64,000 bases of DNA from contig JAQFVV010012395.1 of the NCBI GenBank assembly GCA_028023455.1, positions 8,980,498 to 9,044,497 of the forward strand, written 5' to 3'. How positions within the stretch are numbered: position 1 is the first letter of the stretch; the number at the start of each line of letters is the position of its first letter. The stretch is from Epiperipatus broadwayi (taxonomy: Eukaryota; Onychophora; Udeonychophora; Euonychophora; Peripatidae). The notes beneath the pieces are model-generated. The model saw nothing but the letters and a program-made list of their open reading frames with translations, did not search any database and was not told the DNA's origin. The translations under genes were made by a program, and so were the position numbers. This document shows, piece by piece, positions 1 through 11,200 of the stretch.

Positions 1-9
1 ATAATAATA

Positions 10-40
<31 letters not shown>

Positions 41-1113
41 CCCATTGCAGCTTCTTGCAAAACTAGAATAGCAGACATTTATCTCTTTCTTTAATAAATC
101 GATTAAATAATTTATGTATCTATCTACCCATCTGTCCTTCCTTTAATCCATCCATTCATCTATTTAACAAACTAATTAATTATCTATCCATCAGTTAATT
201 AATCAATATATCTATTTGTAAATTTTTGAGACACCCATGATGGAACTTTGATTATATAGCTATAATAAACATCCATTATAATTTAATCTATTAAAATTAA
301 TTGAATGTTAATGATTTCTTTAATAAGGCCTTTCTCAATTATCTTTTAACTTGTAGTTCACCTGCACACTGGAAAACACTATTTATAAAATACGCAAATT
401 TTAATCTAATTAATTGTAAAATATTAATCTTTTAATTACCTATTTTAATACTAACATAATTATGTGATCAAGAATACTTGTTGTTCAGTAAATCCCCAGC
501 CTTTAATACACCTTGAATACAACCCTATAAATGGCTAGACCTCACAAATAAAATACATTTATTTTTATCTATAGTTTTACAGATGGATTATACACATATA
601 TTTAGTATGGGATTATAGTCAATATAGCTTGCTTATAATGATAATTTTAGGGAGTGGCCACTTAGATTTGAATACTATTTTAATAATAATTGAGCATAAT
701 TAACTAAAATTGTCTTTTTGTATCCAATTTCAAATTTAAATTGAAAATATGAATAAATTCACCATATACATACAGTATATTTCAACTATTTATTGGTGAT
801 CTAAACAACTGCATTTTCAAGTTCTACCACACAAATTCTAAATCATAATAATTAATTAGAATATTAATTTATGTACAAATAAAGTAGATTAAATTAAAAT
901 TAACATTTAGTTTTATTTAGAAATCTAATGATTATACTACCACTCATTATTTCCAACATTTGGTCATTTCATGTTAAATATTTATATATATAAGCATATT
1001 TAGTGTAGTTAAAATGGGTTTTGCATCATTGATTATTTTATCTAATTTTACATATTGGCTGACAATTTTAACATGAGAAGAAACCCTTTAATTGTAATAT
1101 ATATTTATACTTT

Positions 1114-1191
<78 letters not shown>

Positions 1192-1454
1192 TTTGAAAGG
1201 AAATAAAATTTTAACCAATCATACACATAATTTAAGAAAAAAATAAGCTAAATTTATAATTTAGCTTTTAAACACATCTAGAGTATTTATATACACTGAC
1301 AAACCATTTTCTTCCCTCATTAATCAATTAAATAATTTACTATACTCATAAATACTTTATACATAATAAAATGTTGTTAATAATAATTCATATACTTTCA
1401 GACATCATAAAATAAAATTTAAAATGGTTAATACTCTAAAATGTCAGTCTAATT
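1..1454. repeat. AT-rich intergenic DNA with microsatellites
   Basis: The stretch opens with an (ATA)n/(ATG)n trinucleotide tract at 1-40. A loose tetranucleotide run of the CATC/TATC kind follows at about 110-220, and a pure (AT)n tract lies at about 1107-1188. No supported gene is present. The open frame across the AT tract is only a Tyr-Ile dipeptide run and is not treated as a protein. Confidence 0.8.
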
Positions 1455-1773
1455 CAGGGGTAGTCAACCTTTTTTTATTATCCCTACGCCCACTTTTGTA
1501 CCTCTGTTAGCAGTAATTTTTTCTAACCGCCCATCCATCGGTTCCACAGTAATGGTGATTTATAAAGTAGAGAAGTAACTTTACTTTATAAAATTTATAA
1601 AGCAGAGTTACAGCAAGCTAAAGCATATAAATCTCTATGGAATTTTATTTAAAAAGTCAATTAAATTAAAAAAAAGAAAGAAAGTGCTTCAGTGTCTGGC
1701 AAAATCCCTATTACCCACCATGAAGGCTGGAACGCCCACTAGTGGGTGGTAGGGACCAGGTTGACTACCACTG
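1455..1773. mobile_element. hAT-type MITE (non-autonomous)
   Basis: The element begins CAGGGGTAGTCAACCT and its other end, read on the opposite strand, begins CAGTGGTAGTCAACCT, so the terminal inverted repeats are 16 bp with one mismatch. The flanks are GTCTAATT (1447-1454) and GTCCAATT (1774-1781), an 8-bp target-site duplication with one difference. CAGNGG termini and 8-bp duplications are hallmarks of hAT elements. The 319-bp body has no coding capacity, so mobilisation would need transposase in trans. A second inverted pair lies just inside, the TACGCCCAC and GTGGGTGGTAGGG motifs. Confidence 0.85.
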
Positions 1774-2239
1774 GTCCAATTGATACAGTTATTTTTTTAT
1801 TTATATGTGAATATCAAATCATAGTGTAATGTTTTGTAGCTTGGATTCTCTTTACATGAGGATTTTTTGTAAGCTAATATTTTTTCCAATGATACTCATT
1901 AATTTATTATCATATTTTTAACTTTCCAAGTCACTATGCCATTTTTATCAGATTCCTATTTCTCTCTTCTGATATATACTAAGGTCTAAAGATTGCTCTT
2001 ACAATTATTTGAAGCTTAGGCACCTGTTTTTATGTACAGATTTCTTTAAAATAGCTTGATCAAGTATGTATCAGTGAGGAAGCGAGATAATTTTTAGCAG
2101 ATGACACTTTTTCATCTTTTTTACCTGATTCTCATAATGTTATTCAATGAAGCTTGAATAAAGTAAAAGCCAGATTAAATAATTTCAAAAAAAACCTGGC
2201 TATATATAGTATTAATTTATTGTTTATAACACTATAACA

Positions 2240-2256
2240 GCCTCCCTTTACCTTAG

Positions 2257-2292
<36 letters not shown>

Positions 2293-2307
2293 CTAAGGTA
2301 ATAGGTT

Positions 2308-2351
<44 letters not shown>

Positions 2352-2360
2352 AACACTATA
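2240..2360. repeat. Two consecutive (AT)n snap-back repeats
   Basis: Each (AT)n tract is bracketed by an inverted copy of its own flank: CCTTAGTT before the first tract and AACTAAGG after it, then GGTTTTGAA before the second and TTCAAAAC after it. Both would fold into long perfect hairpins. The same architecture recurs at 47330-47400 and 50720-50770. Confidence 0.85.
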
Positions 2361-2699
2361 AGTATTTAATTGATTGAATTTATATTTTGCTTTTAGTCTC
2401 ATATCTCCAAACTAAAAAATACAAGTTTAAATTTAAAAACAGATTTAATCTCTTAATTACCTTATTTATATTGTATTTACTTCAACCAAAATGTAGGTTA
2501 TACTTTTAAAATCTATTCTTTTAAAACTAGTATATTTAACTGTGTTCCTTTGCAGTACATTCCTGCCAGAATAATTTTAACCATATATGCTTTTAATCTC
2601 TGTTAAAAGAAACTGTTCGAACCTAGTTTACACAATTTATTATTTAGTTTCTTTTAAATTTAAACACTTATAATAAAACATTATATTATTTATATATAT

Positions 2700-3372
2700 A
2701 TATATGTGTGTGCTCTGCGCACAGGTAATGAAGCTATTAATAAATTGTCAAAATTTTTACTGCCAAGCGCTTTCGGGACAGTCTACAGTCCCATATTCAT
2801 GATGAGTTATTCTGTTAATAACTGTAAAACTATGCAAATTTTATGCAAACTTATGTGCAGATGTTACATGGACCATTTATGAGATAGGGAATAGCAGGCC
2901 TCTCTTCTGTTCATTGCCGATGGGTCAGCCGCAATGAAGTAAGCTTCCCTAACTTTACGTTGGGTGTCATTTGTTTCAGAGCAAACGACACTGGCTGTGG
3001 TAGGTAGAAAAGCATGTCCAGAGTTTCTCTCGTGTTCGACAAAAATCGAATTACCTTCATACTTTGTTTTGGTTTTATTGTAAAGGTATCGGTGTTGAGC
3101 TACTCTGGTGGCAATGCTAGTTTTGGTCTCTCCATAATATGTTGCCATACAATTTCTTTGGAGGCAGGTAATTTTGTACACAACTTGAGTGGTGAGTTCA
3201 GATTTGATCCTGTCTTTGGTATTATTTATCAGTCTATTGGTGTTGGGAGGTGAACGGAAAGTGACTTCAAAGTCACATGATAGTTGATTGATAAGGCTTT
3301 TAGCTGTAGAGTGAACGTATGGGATTAAGATTCTTGGTTTGTTTTCTTTCTTGTGGTTGTGGTTTATTTTAA
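2700..3372 (-). pseudogene. Penelope-like element, 3' part with GIY-YIG endonuclease domain
   Basis: A 5'-truncated Penelope-like retroelement on the minus strand. The continuous open frame runs from about 3372 down to 2864 and extends upstream of the first internal Met at 3181. It contains the RT-to-nuclease linker (motifs RILIPYVHSTAK and FRSPPNTNRLINNTKDRI), then VVYKITC, the GIY-YIG-like YYGETKTSIATR, a histidine in AQHRY, and the conserved Glu in REAYFIAADP with Asn in MNRRE. This order (tether, then GIY-YIG) is characteristic of Penelope-like elements, whose nuclease nicks the target DNA. The reverse transcriptase itself is missing. Downstream, at about 2765-2800, is the GCGCTTTCGGGAC end motif with a GGGAC/GTCCC stem. 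No intact start remains, so this is a dead fragment, although the nuclease part has no internal stop. Confidence 0.82.
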
Positions 3373-3417
3373 ATGCACTAAAATGCAGGCAATCGTGAAA
3401 CTAAATACAAATTGTAA

Positions 3418-3475
3418 TATTAATTGGGTGAGCGCTTTCGAAAAGTTTTTATTTTCTCAAGATCATAACTAGTAG
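3418..3475 (-). repeat. Penelope-like terminal motif (second copy)
   Basis: GAGCGCTTTCGAAAAG followed by a short hairpin and CTCAAGATCAT resembles the other Penelope-like ends in the window (2768, 26690, 58370). It lies just beyond the truncated 5' edge of the preceding fragment, so it may be the terminal repeat of a neighbouring or nested copy. Confidence 0.45.
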
Positions 3476-3504
3476 GTTGCATGGGCACAATAGAAAATGT
3501 ATGC

Positions 3505-3740
3505 GACAAATATTTAAATATATGCAAAGTGGATTAGAAAGTCCACTTTTTGGAGAAAGAGAAGCATGCTTCCTTCCAGTTTATAGCGTAGGTGTGTTAG
3601 CTATAAGTAATCCTTCTTTGATTTTACATTTAGAAGTCATGGCGTTCTGTACCGTAAACAGGAAGGAAGCATGCTTCTCTCTCTCTATCTTTAAAAAGTA
3701 AACTTTCTAATTCATTTTGCATATATTTAAATATTTATCA
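3505..3740. mobile_element. Foldback MITE, about 70-bp inverted arms
   Basis: The left arm (about 3505-3576: AAATATTTAAATATATGCAA, then GATTAGAAAGT, then AGAGAAGCATGCTTCCTTCC) recurs inverted at about 3660-3740. The middle (about 85 bp) is unique. The open frame across it is an artefact of the repeat. The arms keep a perfect GGAAGGAAGCATGCTTC block. The family is not identified. Confidence 0.7.
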
Positions 3741-3941
3741 CATAAATAAATAATCAATCAAACAAACTTGTGACAACACTATGGACAAATAAATTATGTT
3801 GGATATTTGACCATCATAGTGACTTATTGCATATATTTTCTATTGAGCTCACACAACCCCCTTGCTATGATTATGAGAGAATAAAACTTCCCAAAAGTGC
3901 TTAGTAATTAATATTGCAATTTCTACTTAGCTTCTTTATAC

Positions 3942-5016
3942 AAAACCTTCAACAGATATGCTTTAAACATGCTTATGTGACAGCCAATCAGATGTAATAA
4001 TGACATGACATGGACCTATCAATTCTCAAACACAAGTCAGAACTATAAGAAAAAGATGGGACCCATCTTCTTCTATGCCTCAATTTATATATAAATAAGC
4101 CAGACTCAAGCATTTTGAACTGAGAGTGTGAAACTTAAATACCTTCACATTTAATTCACTAAATATTATATATAAATAAACAACGAAATCTTTCATTTTA
4201 TTACAAAGCAATTTTTTTAAATCTAATGAAATGATATTAATAAACGTAAATATATCAAATTTATTAAGCGCAAACAGAACATTGTAATAACGTGAAAGCT
4301 AAAACCTTCAACAGATACACTTTAAACATACTTATGTGACAGCCAATCAGATGTAATAATGACATCACATGGACCTCTCAATTCTCAAACACAAGTCAGA
4401 ACTATTTATTTATTTGTTTATTTATATATAATATTTAGTGAATTAAATGTGGAGGTATTTAAGCTTCACACTCTCAGTTCAAAATGCTTGAGTCTGGCTT
4501 ATTTATATATAAATTGAGGCATAGAAAAAGATGGGCCCCATCTTTTTCTTATAGTTCTGACTTGTGTATGAGAATTGAGAGGTCCATGTGATGTCATTAT
4601 TACATCTGATTGGCTGTCACATAAGTATGTTTAAAATGTATCTGTTGAAGGTTTTAGCTTTCACGTTATTACAATGTTATCTGTTTGCACTTAATAAATT
4701 TCATATATTTAGTTTATTAATATCATTTCATTAGATTTAAAAAATTGCTTCGTAGTAAATCAAAAGATTTCGCGTTGTTTATTTATATATAATAGTTAGT
4801 GAATTAAATGTGAAGGTATTTAAGCTTCACACTCTTAGTTCAAAATGCTTGAGACTGGATTATTTATATATAAATTGAGGCATAGAAGAAGATGGGTCCC
4901 ATATTTTTCTTATAGTTCTGATTTGTGTTTGAGAATTGAGAGGTCCATGTGATGTCATTATTACATCTGATTGGCTGTCACATAAACATGTTTAAAGTGT
5001 ATCTGTTGAAGGTTTT
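3942..5016. repeat. Inverted array of four promoter-like modules
   Basis: Two modules on the plus strand (from 3942 and 4301) face two on the minus strand (starting at 4655 and 5016), with a period of about 360 bp and the centre near 4405. Reading inward, each module has ACCTTCAACAGATA, GACAGCCAATCAG (CCAAT at 3984, 4343, and inverted at 4609 and 4970), a CRE-like TGACATCA/TGACATGA, and CTCAATTCTCA. Three modules then continue with a palindrome around GATGGGNCCCATC, a TATATAAATA box (4088-4097 and, inverted, near 4502 and 4866) and an initiator-like CATTTTGAACTGAGAGTGTG about 30 bp later. The second module is truncated before the palindrome. No ORF is associated. It may be a duplicated pol II promoter, a long terminal repeat fragment or a foldback transposon. 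Confidence 0.7.
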
Positions 5017-5710
5017 AGCTTTCACATTATTACAATGTTATCTGTTTGCACTTAATAAATTTGATATATCTTCTTTATATAAAGTTTTAAGACTTTTTAT
5101 AATGATATATTTATTAGCTATACTCAAAACAAGTGAAAGATTGCTCACTGTCATGTGGAAAATCATATAAGTGACCCTGAAATGAATTATACATTATTTA
5201 TTTCACTATGCATGTATGTATGTATGCATGTATGTTTCTATCTATTCACTCCTCCTTCTAGATATCCATCTATCTATTTATTTAACTATCTATCATTCAA
5301 TTAATCAATATAACTAACCATACATCTATATATTATCAATCATTCTATCAAACAACTTGTACGCATCACTGCAATTCAGGAATTTTAATTAAGGTAGCCT
5401 AACATCATATCATGTTAAGCCTGTAGTGGGTAATAAAGATAAATAAAATAAAGCTTAATAAAAGAAAACTAAACGTTTTTATTACTCTTTTATATTCGAA
5501 AAGATTAAAACTCAAGATCTTTTGAGCTACAAGTTATTCTACTATTTTTATTTACACCACCATTTATAATGTTATTAATAATTGTTGTTAAACATTTTAA
5601 GACTGTAGACAATTTATTTTATAAGGTATTACATTTTATGAAGCCAAGTTTATATATTATTTTTATTATTTTAAGGTTGTAACTTGAAAACATCTTAACA
5701 GTGAAAGAAG
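5017..5710. other. GPCR upstream region
   Basis: A CATC/TATC-type tetranucleotide region lies at 5200-5340, followed by AT-rich DNA. A pyrimidine-rich run ending in TTTTAAG near 5673 is a plausible splice acceptor for a 5' UTR exon of the receptor gene. No core promoter is obvious immediately upstream. The nearest CCAAT/TATA-like elements are in the inverted array before this stretch. Confidence 0.4.
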
Positions 5711-6718
5711 ATGAAATATTCTTTTAATTTTAATTATACCCTTTTATCTTCTAATTTTACTCCAGAAGCATTTCATTATTATACAGGATATATAATGAAA
5801 TATTTGGAAGCGATCAATATAGGGATAACATTTTTGGTATCTACTATTGTGAATTCTGCCTTACTTTGCGTGATTTGGAAAGTCAAATCTCTTCACACAT
5901 TATCAAACGTATTCATAGTTCACCTAGCTCTAAATGATATTCTTAAAGGTGTATTTGAATATATGCCTGTTGCATTTGAATTGTTATTGGGACCCTGGTT
6001 ATATACTCATGTTAAAGTTTGCCAACTTCACGGAATTTATGCCATTGCTATGGCAATAATGTCACTCTATACTATGATGCTTATGAGTCTAAATCGATAT
6101 TTTATGATTGTCAAATCTCAGTGGTTCGGAAAGATTTTTAACAGAATGTCCATCGCTATGATGCTAATTATAATATGGGTCTTTATGATTGCAACTGCAA
6201 CTTTCCTCTTTGTTGGCATTGGACATTTCCGTTACTACTTAGAAGGATGTATTTGTTTAATAGATGTTGATGCGTTTGCTGTGTTTTTAATTAACTTCAT
6301 ATTTTTAGGACCTACTGTAGTTATTTTGTATTCTAATTATCAAATTTTTGCTCTGGTCAAAATGAGTGCTCGTAGAGCTAAAAGGGGTAATATTGATGAG
6401 AGCAAATCTTCTGCTCAGGATTCCCGAAGACAAAAAGAAATTAAATTAGCAAAAACATTATTTGTAATTGTTATAGCTTTTTTTGCTTTGTATATGCCAT
6501 TATTATTGTTAGTAGTTATCAAAATTGGGTTAAGTATGGATATAGTTATTATGCCTCGTTGGTGTGCAGCTATAGGGGAACACATTTGGTCAGTATCTAG
6601 TTATGTGAACCCACTTATATATTATTTAACTAATAAGGAGTTTAAAAAAGGTTTTCAACAAGTATTTCCTTTTTTAAAAATATTTAACAGCAAAGAAGAA
6701 AGTAAAACATTGGAATGA
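5711..6718 (+). CDS. Rhodopsin-class (class A) G-protein-coupled receptor
   Basis: A 335-residue plasma-membrane receptor, expected to couple an extracellular ligand to G proteins. The extracellular N-terminus has two N-glycosylation sequons (N8-Y-T, N15-F-T). Seven membrane segments follow, with TM1 N48, TM2 LALND (D76), TM3 C104, NRY at 128-130 in place of DRY, TM4 W156, extracellular-loop cysteines C180/C182, TM5 P201, TM6 P263, TM7 NPLIY (300-304), then an amphipathic helix 8 (about 309-320). The TM6 toggle is atypical: FFALYMP replaces FxxCWxP, so the usual Trp is Tyr261. NRY is also found in melatonin receptors, but those have NAxxY, so the ligand is unknown. The chosen ATG is the first in frame, with A at -3. 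Coding is uninterrupted and intronless. AATAAA at 6730-6735, 12 bp after the stop, is a likely polyadenylation signal. Intronless structure could reflect an expanded or retroposed receptor family. Confidence 0.9.
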   Translation: MKYSFNFNYTLLSSNFTPEAFHYYTGYIMKYLEAINIGITFLVSTIVNSALLCVIWKVKSLHTLSNVFIVHLALNDILKGVFEYMPVAFELLLGPWLYTHVKVCQLHGIYAIAMAIMSLYTMMLMSLNRYFMIVKSQWFGKIFNRMSIAMMLIIIWVFMIATATFLFVGIGHFRYYLEGCICLIDVDAFAVFLINFIFLGPTVVILYSNYQIFALVKMSARRAKRGNIDESKSSAQDSRRQKEIKLAKTLFVIVIAFFALYMPLLLLVVIKIGLSMDIVIMPRWCAAIGEHIWSVSSYVNPLIYYLTNKEFKKGFQQVFPFLKIFNSKEESKTLE

Positions 6719-6729
6719 ATCGTGGGAAC

Positions 6730-6735
6730 AATAAA
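6730..6735 (+). terminator. Polyadenylation signal AATAAA of the GPCR gene
   Basis: A canonical hexamer lies just downstream of the TGA stop. Such hexamers arise easily in AT-rich DNA, so position is the main support. Confidence 0.5.
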
Positions 6736-6739
6736 ATAA

Positions 6740-8380
6740 TTATTATTTAATTTTTGATGATTTAAATATCTAAACTATGTAACAAGAAAAAGATTCCAAT
6801 TAAATATAAATTTGTTTAACAATCTCAAACAAAAAAAAATAATTACAATAGCAATAGTTCACAAAATATTGTATAAAAATCAAATCATTGGGCTACCAGG
6901 CATTAGCTACAGTTGCATCCTTATTGTCAAAGCAAAAAGTGTTCTTTGAGATTACTAGTGGTTCTTCTGATATGGTCATGGGTGATAATGTCAAGTTTAC
7001 TATGATCTCGAACAGTCTCTCATCGAAAGTGAGTCTACCAAGGTGTAATGAAATCACGTTTTTTGTTGTATTGCATGCATATTTGGTATTGTTTTCCCAA
7101 TTAATATGTTTTATTTTAAACAACGTTTTTATTTATGTATATCTCTTTTGAGATTTTTTGTTCTTTAAGTTTGCTTCTGTGTGTGTGATTTCATTTTTTT
7201 ATACCAGATTCCTATTTTTACGCATTGTCTAATATCTGCTATGTATTTGAAATTCAAGCACTCAGAATGCCAACAAATAAAACAATAAATAATAACAATA
7301 ATTAAATCAATAAATAATGAAATGTAATTAATAGCGAAAAGTTATTGATACACACAAAACAGTTTATATAGTTGACTTATGGTTCACTTCCCAAGACGCA
7401 CTTAACAACTGGCTGCTTTCAGACAGTTTTCTCTGACCTCAATTCCCAAAACACTTTGGTTCTATTTAGCTGCAGCTCGCGATCACATTGGCTTCATTCC
7501 TGAATGCTGCATCGTCACTTACACTTCTTTCAGCTACTATCACTTTAAATCTCTGAGCAACTGTTCACTTGGTAAATCCATTGGAATGAGAACAAATGCA
7601 CTTCGCTGCTCAAAACTATTTATACACTAAGTTTGCCTCCAGCAATCCAGGAATCATTCTTGATCTTTATCAGTCTTTTATTTCCTATTGGTATTTTAAT
7701 TAGTATTGTCAGTTTCCATTGTATCAATAAATATTTGTAAATTGCAAATATTTCTTGTCAATTATCAAACCGCAAATTTATTATCGTAAATACGTAAATA
7801 TTTTCTATTGTTACATTCTAGCAAATTTAAACATTAATTAAATCCTTATCAGTTATCGATCTAAAATATATTTTTTTAATATATTTTCCTTACTTTTTCT
7901 GTAGTATAAAACTTATACTTGAATTTCAATGTATATGTTTTTACATACAAGACAATGTCTATGTGTCCTTATTGCATAACATGATTTATTTATGTATATC
8001 TCTCCACGGATTTTATATTTTTTTATGTTAAGTTTGTTTTTTGATTTGTACGATTTCTTGTCTTTTTATAATTCTATGTTCCCCTAAGGTGTCTAATCAT
8101 TTGCTTATTGTGTTGTCTTTTTAATTAATGATTCCTTAGTCTCCCTGGGTTGTAAGCTGCTTATTTCTAAGCCATTATTTAAATTATGTAGTTTGTGTGT
8201 GTGAATATTACTGTTGTCAATGTGAGCGATAGGCATTCTCCTAAATTGCTGTTTGTTATCAGCAATAAGATTACTTTCTTTTCTGGGTCTAAACTTCATA
8301 CGCATTCTTATATAAATTTTGTTAGATATCTTTGGAGATTTGGGTTACTTCAGTTTCCACTTCCAATATACTAGCTGCAG
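6740..8380. other. Intergenic region, no supported gene
   Basis: Mostly AT-rich. The block at 7380-7680 is less AT-rich and, on the minus strand, has GTATAAATAG near 7622-7631, which resembles an LTR or gene promoter, but no partner repeat was found. Similar TTATGTATATCTCT stretches occur near 7134 and 7991 and hint at two copies of a degraded repeat. A 76-codon minus-strand open stretch (6893-7123) is not recognised. Confidence 0.45.
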
Positions 8381-11200
8381 AGGTTAATGGTTTAATTCGT
8401 CATAGAGCACCAACATCCTTTATCTTGATTAAAACATGGTTGTCATTATCTTTCATCATGCTGCCTCTACAGTGAACATTATTTACTTTTATTTACATAA
8501 CACACTTATACATCAACTTGTATGCCATATTAATCTTATGTTTTCCAACTCCTTTCTTTCTCTCTTTGTTGGTGACTTTAATATGTCTTATAGTGATTTT
8601 GTAGCTAAATATCTTCACCTTATTAATTATAAACCAAAAGCTCATTTTCCAGTAATGTCTTTACCTTCTATACTTTAAAATATTCAACTATAAATGACCT
8701 TTAATTTTATTCATCTGATCTACATTTTATAATTAATCCAACTTTGGAACCAGTTATTTTTTTGATCATTAGGCACTCTTCATGCAAGTTGATATTAGTC
8801 TTCATACACAACATGTTCTATGATATATTAAGAATATTTCTTACGACTACATTTCCAGAGCAGTAATCTCATATATTTACATTTATTTTAGAAAGATTGA
8901 TATTCTTTCTCTGCAACCTATTGTAGCTTGATTCTGTTTTATCAATATTATCCAAACAATCATCAGACTGGGTGTTATAAATTTGAAATAAAAATCCACT
9001 GACCTTGCTTCTGTTTCTCTATTGATTTCTCTCAACCACCAGTATAAACCTAATATATTTTTGACTGAGCATTTTTTCCAATTCAAAAGGCCTAAATCTT
9101 CTTGGCCCAACCTCATAATTGATCAAAACAGTATATCTACTGAGCTTTCTCTCATAAACTGTAGATAAACATTTCTGCAAAGAACAGAACATATTACCGT
9201 CTATTTTTTACTATTTAAAATCTAAGTTGAAAACAGCCAGTTGTCTTAAATTCCTAGTATTTGCTGGTGAAAGTCATCAAGATCATGATATTACAAAGCC
9301 TAGCATTATACTTAAACTGAAATCTTAACCTAATAGTATTCAAACTGATCATCATGTGATTTCTAAATATCTTCTCTTGCATATTGTTTTTATATGGTAG
9401 CATCAGTATAACATTGGTTGACTTTATTTCTGAGCAAATTTACCATAATGATGGGCTGTATTCACATTCCTTAGTTTCATTTCTCAAGCAAAATGCTTGT
9501 CTTTCTCCTGTTAATAACATTCATTCTATATCCATATCATATTTACCTATCAAAGTCATTTAATTCATCATTAAGGATAATATAGCCCATTATTCTGCCT
9601 TCTATCTCAAACTATCAGTTTACTATAATGATTGCTTTCATTTCTGACGCTATATACCAATTTAAAATTGTTACTGACCAAATTAGAAACATTAGAACAG
9701 CTGATTTCATAGTAACACAACTTGATATTTCACCAGCTTTTAATTTAGTCTCTATTGGCACTCTCATTAAATTATTACAACTGCATAACATTCCTATTCC
9801 CATCCTATAAATTTTATCTAACTTTTTAATGAATAGAGAAATATTTATATATCTTAATGGCAAAGTTATACCAGGATTTTAATAATATAAGTCCATTCTG
9901 CAGGATTCACCTTTGAGAGATTTGTTTATATTAGTTATATAAATCTGTTGCTTCTGGATATAGAGAGAAAATTGCCTGGTATCTATATTCTGCTGATTGA
10001 TAAAGGAGTCAATCATTTATAGTACATGGATGATCCTATCATTTTTCTACCCTCTAAAATGTATCTTCCTTCACTTAATTCTTTTCAGGAAAATTTTGTG
10101 GGGCACTATAAATTTCAGTTTAACCTTAATAAGTTATCCATATAGAGTAGACTCTTTGATAATAATGTTTCCACTCCCTCTGTTCCCCCTCATAACATTC
10201 TTGAATTTCTCATTGATAAGTGTATGGATGCTATGAGAATATTTATTCAGAACTCTATCCTTACATCTGCTGAAAATGTAACTTAAGTCCCTATCTAGAA
10301 CATACCTTTCTCTTCAGATATCCTGATTTTTCCAAAAATGACTTACTATATGCCGATTATTAACTCTACAAATGCTTTCAAGAAGATAATTAATTCGCTT
10401 TGTTCCTAACTGATTTGGAATAAAAGAATAATTGCAATCTGTATTAAAATCTTACAGAAGCATGTCAAAGACAACAATCTCTCCTTTCACTCAATCCCTA
10501 CCTTTTATTTTCAGAGATAATTTAATACTATTTTAAAACTTGTGTCTGCTTACCCTAATGTTGTAAAATTTGTTCTACTTAAACTAATAATAGGGCTCCA
10601 CCCAGTATTTTTTTTTCAATCCTTAATCATATACATTGCTCCTTATATTGACCTTAATACTAATATATTCTCTAAGAAAGTATTTCTTTGGGAGGCTTAC
10701 AATATGGTTCATAGTGCTTGTCATCTTTAATCAGCTCCATCTGTCCTTACTATCACTAATAAACAGATAATCAAAAATTTGAACACTGGTATCTAGGATG
10801 AACATATCTTGATTTACTTATGAAAATCAATTGAGAAGCTCTTCCTATTAATTATTTCTTATCACAGAGAATGGCACATGCTAATAGTGACCTACCTGGT
10901 TCTCTTTGTCATAAGGCTGAATAAACATATAATTTTCTGTTCCAGTTTCCTACTTTTCTTACCTATAGAAATATAATTGAGTCAATTATTAATTCATATA
11001 CCTTTTCTACTTATACTTTAACTAATAACATAAAACAGAACCTTTTATCTTTAATTAGGATTACTATTTTTATTATTTTTACTCTCTGGTTTCTGTCATT
11101 GCTTCAATCCTACATAACCAAAATTACAATTACTGTTTTACAATAAAATCTCAACAATTAAAAACAGAGGCAGGGGCTTTCTCCTCCAGACAATGTTAAT
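8380..11200 (+). pseudogene. Decayed non-LTR retrotransposon (LINE) with endonuclease and RT remnants
   Basis: The plus strand carries scattered, frame-broken pieces of a LINE polyprotein. Around 8560-8600 it reads LSLFVGDFNMSYSDF, matching the GDFN motif of apurinic-type endonucleases. Around 9690-9870 it reads a reverse transcriptase segment of the form DFIVTQLDISPAFNLVS, then IGTLIKLLQLHNIPIPIL and FLMNREIF.YLNGKV, which matches the conserved LD.S.AFD block and the following helices, with the catalytic Asp retained but the second diverged (AFN for AFD). A YMDD-like motif appears near 10022-10036. Order and spacing fit a single LINE about 2.8 kb long. Stops and frameshifts are numerous, so it is a fossil. 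The clade cannot be assigned by eye, and the limits are approximate. Confidence 0.6.

Noticed and set aside
1055-1246. 63-codon open frame
   Set aside because: It is the translation of an (AT)n microsatellite (Tyr-Ile repeats) with no other protein features.
4949-5170. 73-codon open frame on the plus strand
   Set aside because: It overlaps the inverted promoter-like repeat and has no conserved protein motif; the other copies do not keep the frame.
6888-7151. Overlapping open frames on both strands after the GPCR
   Set aside because: The two frames are mutual antisense shadows with no identified motif, so neither could be supported.
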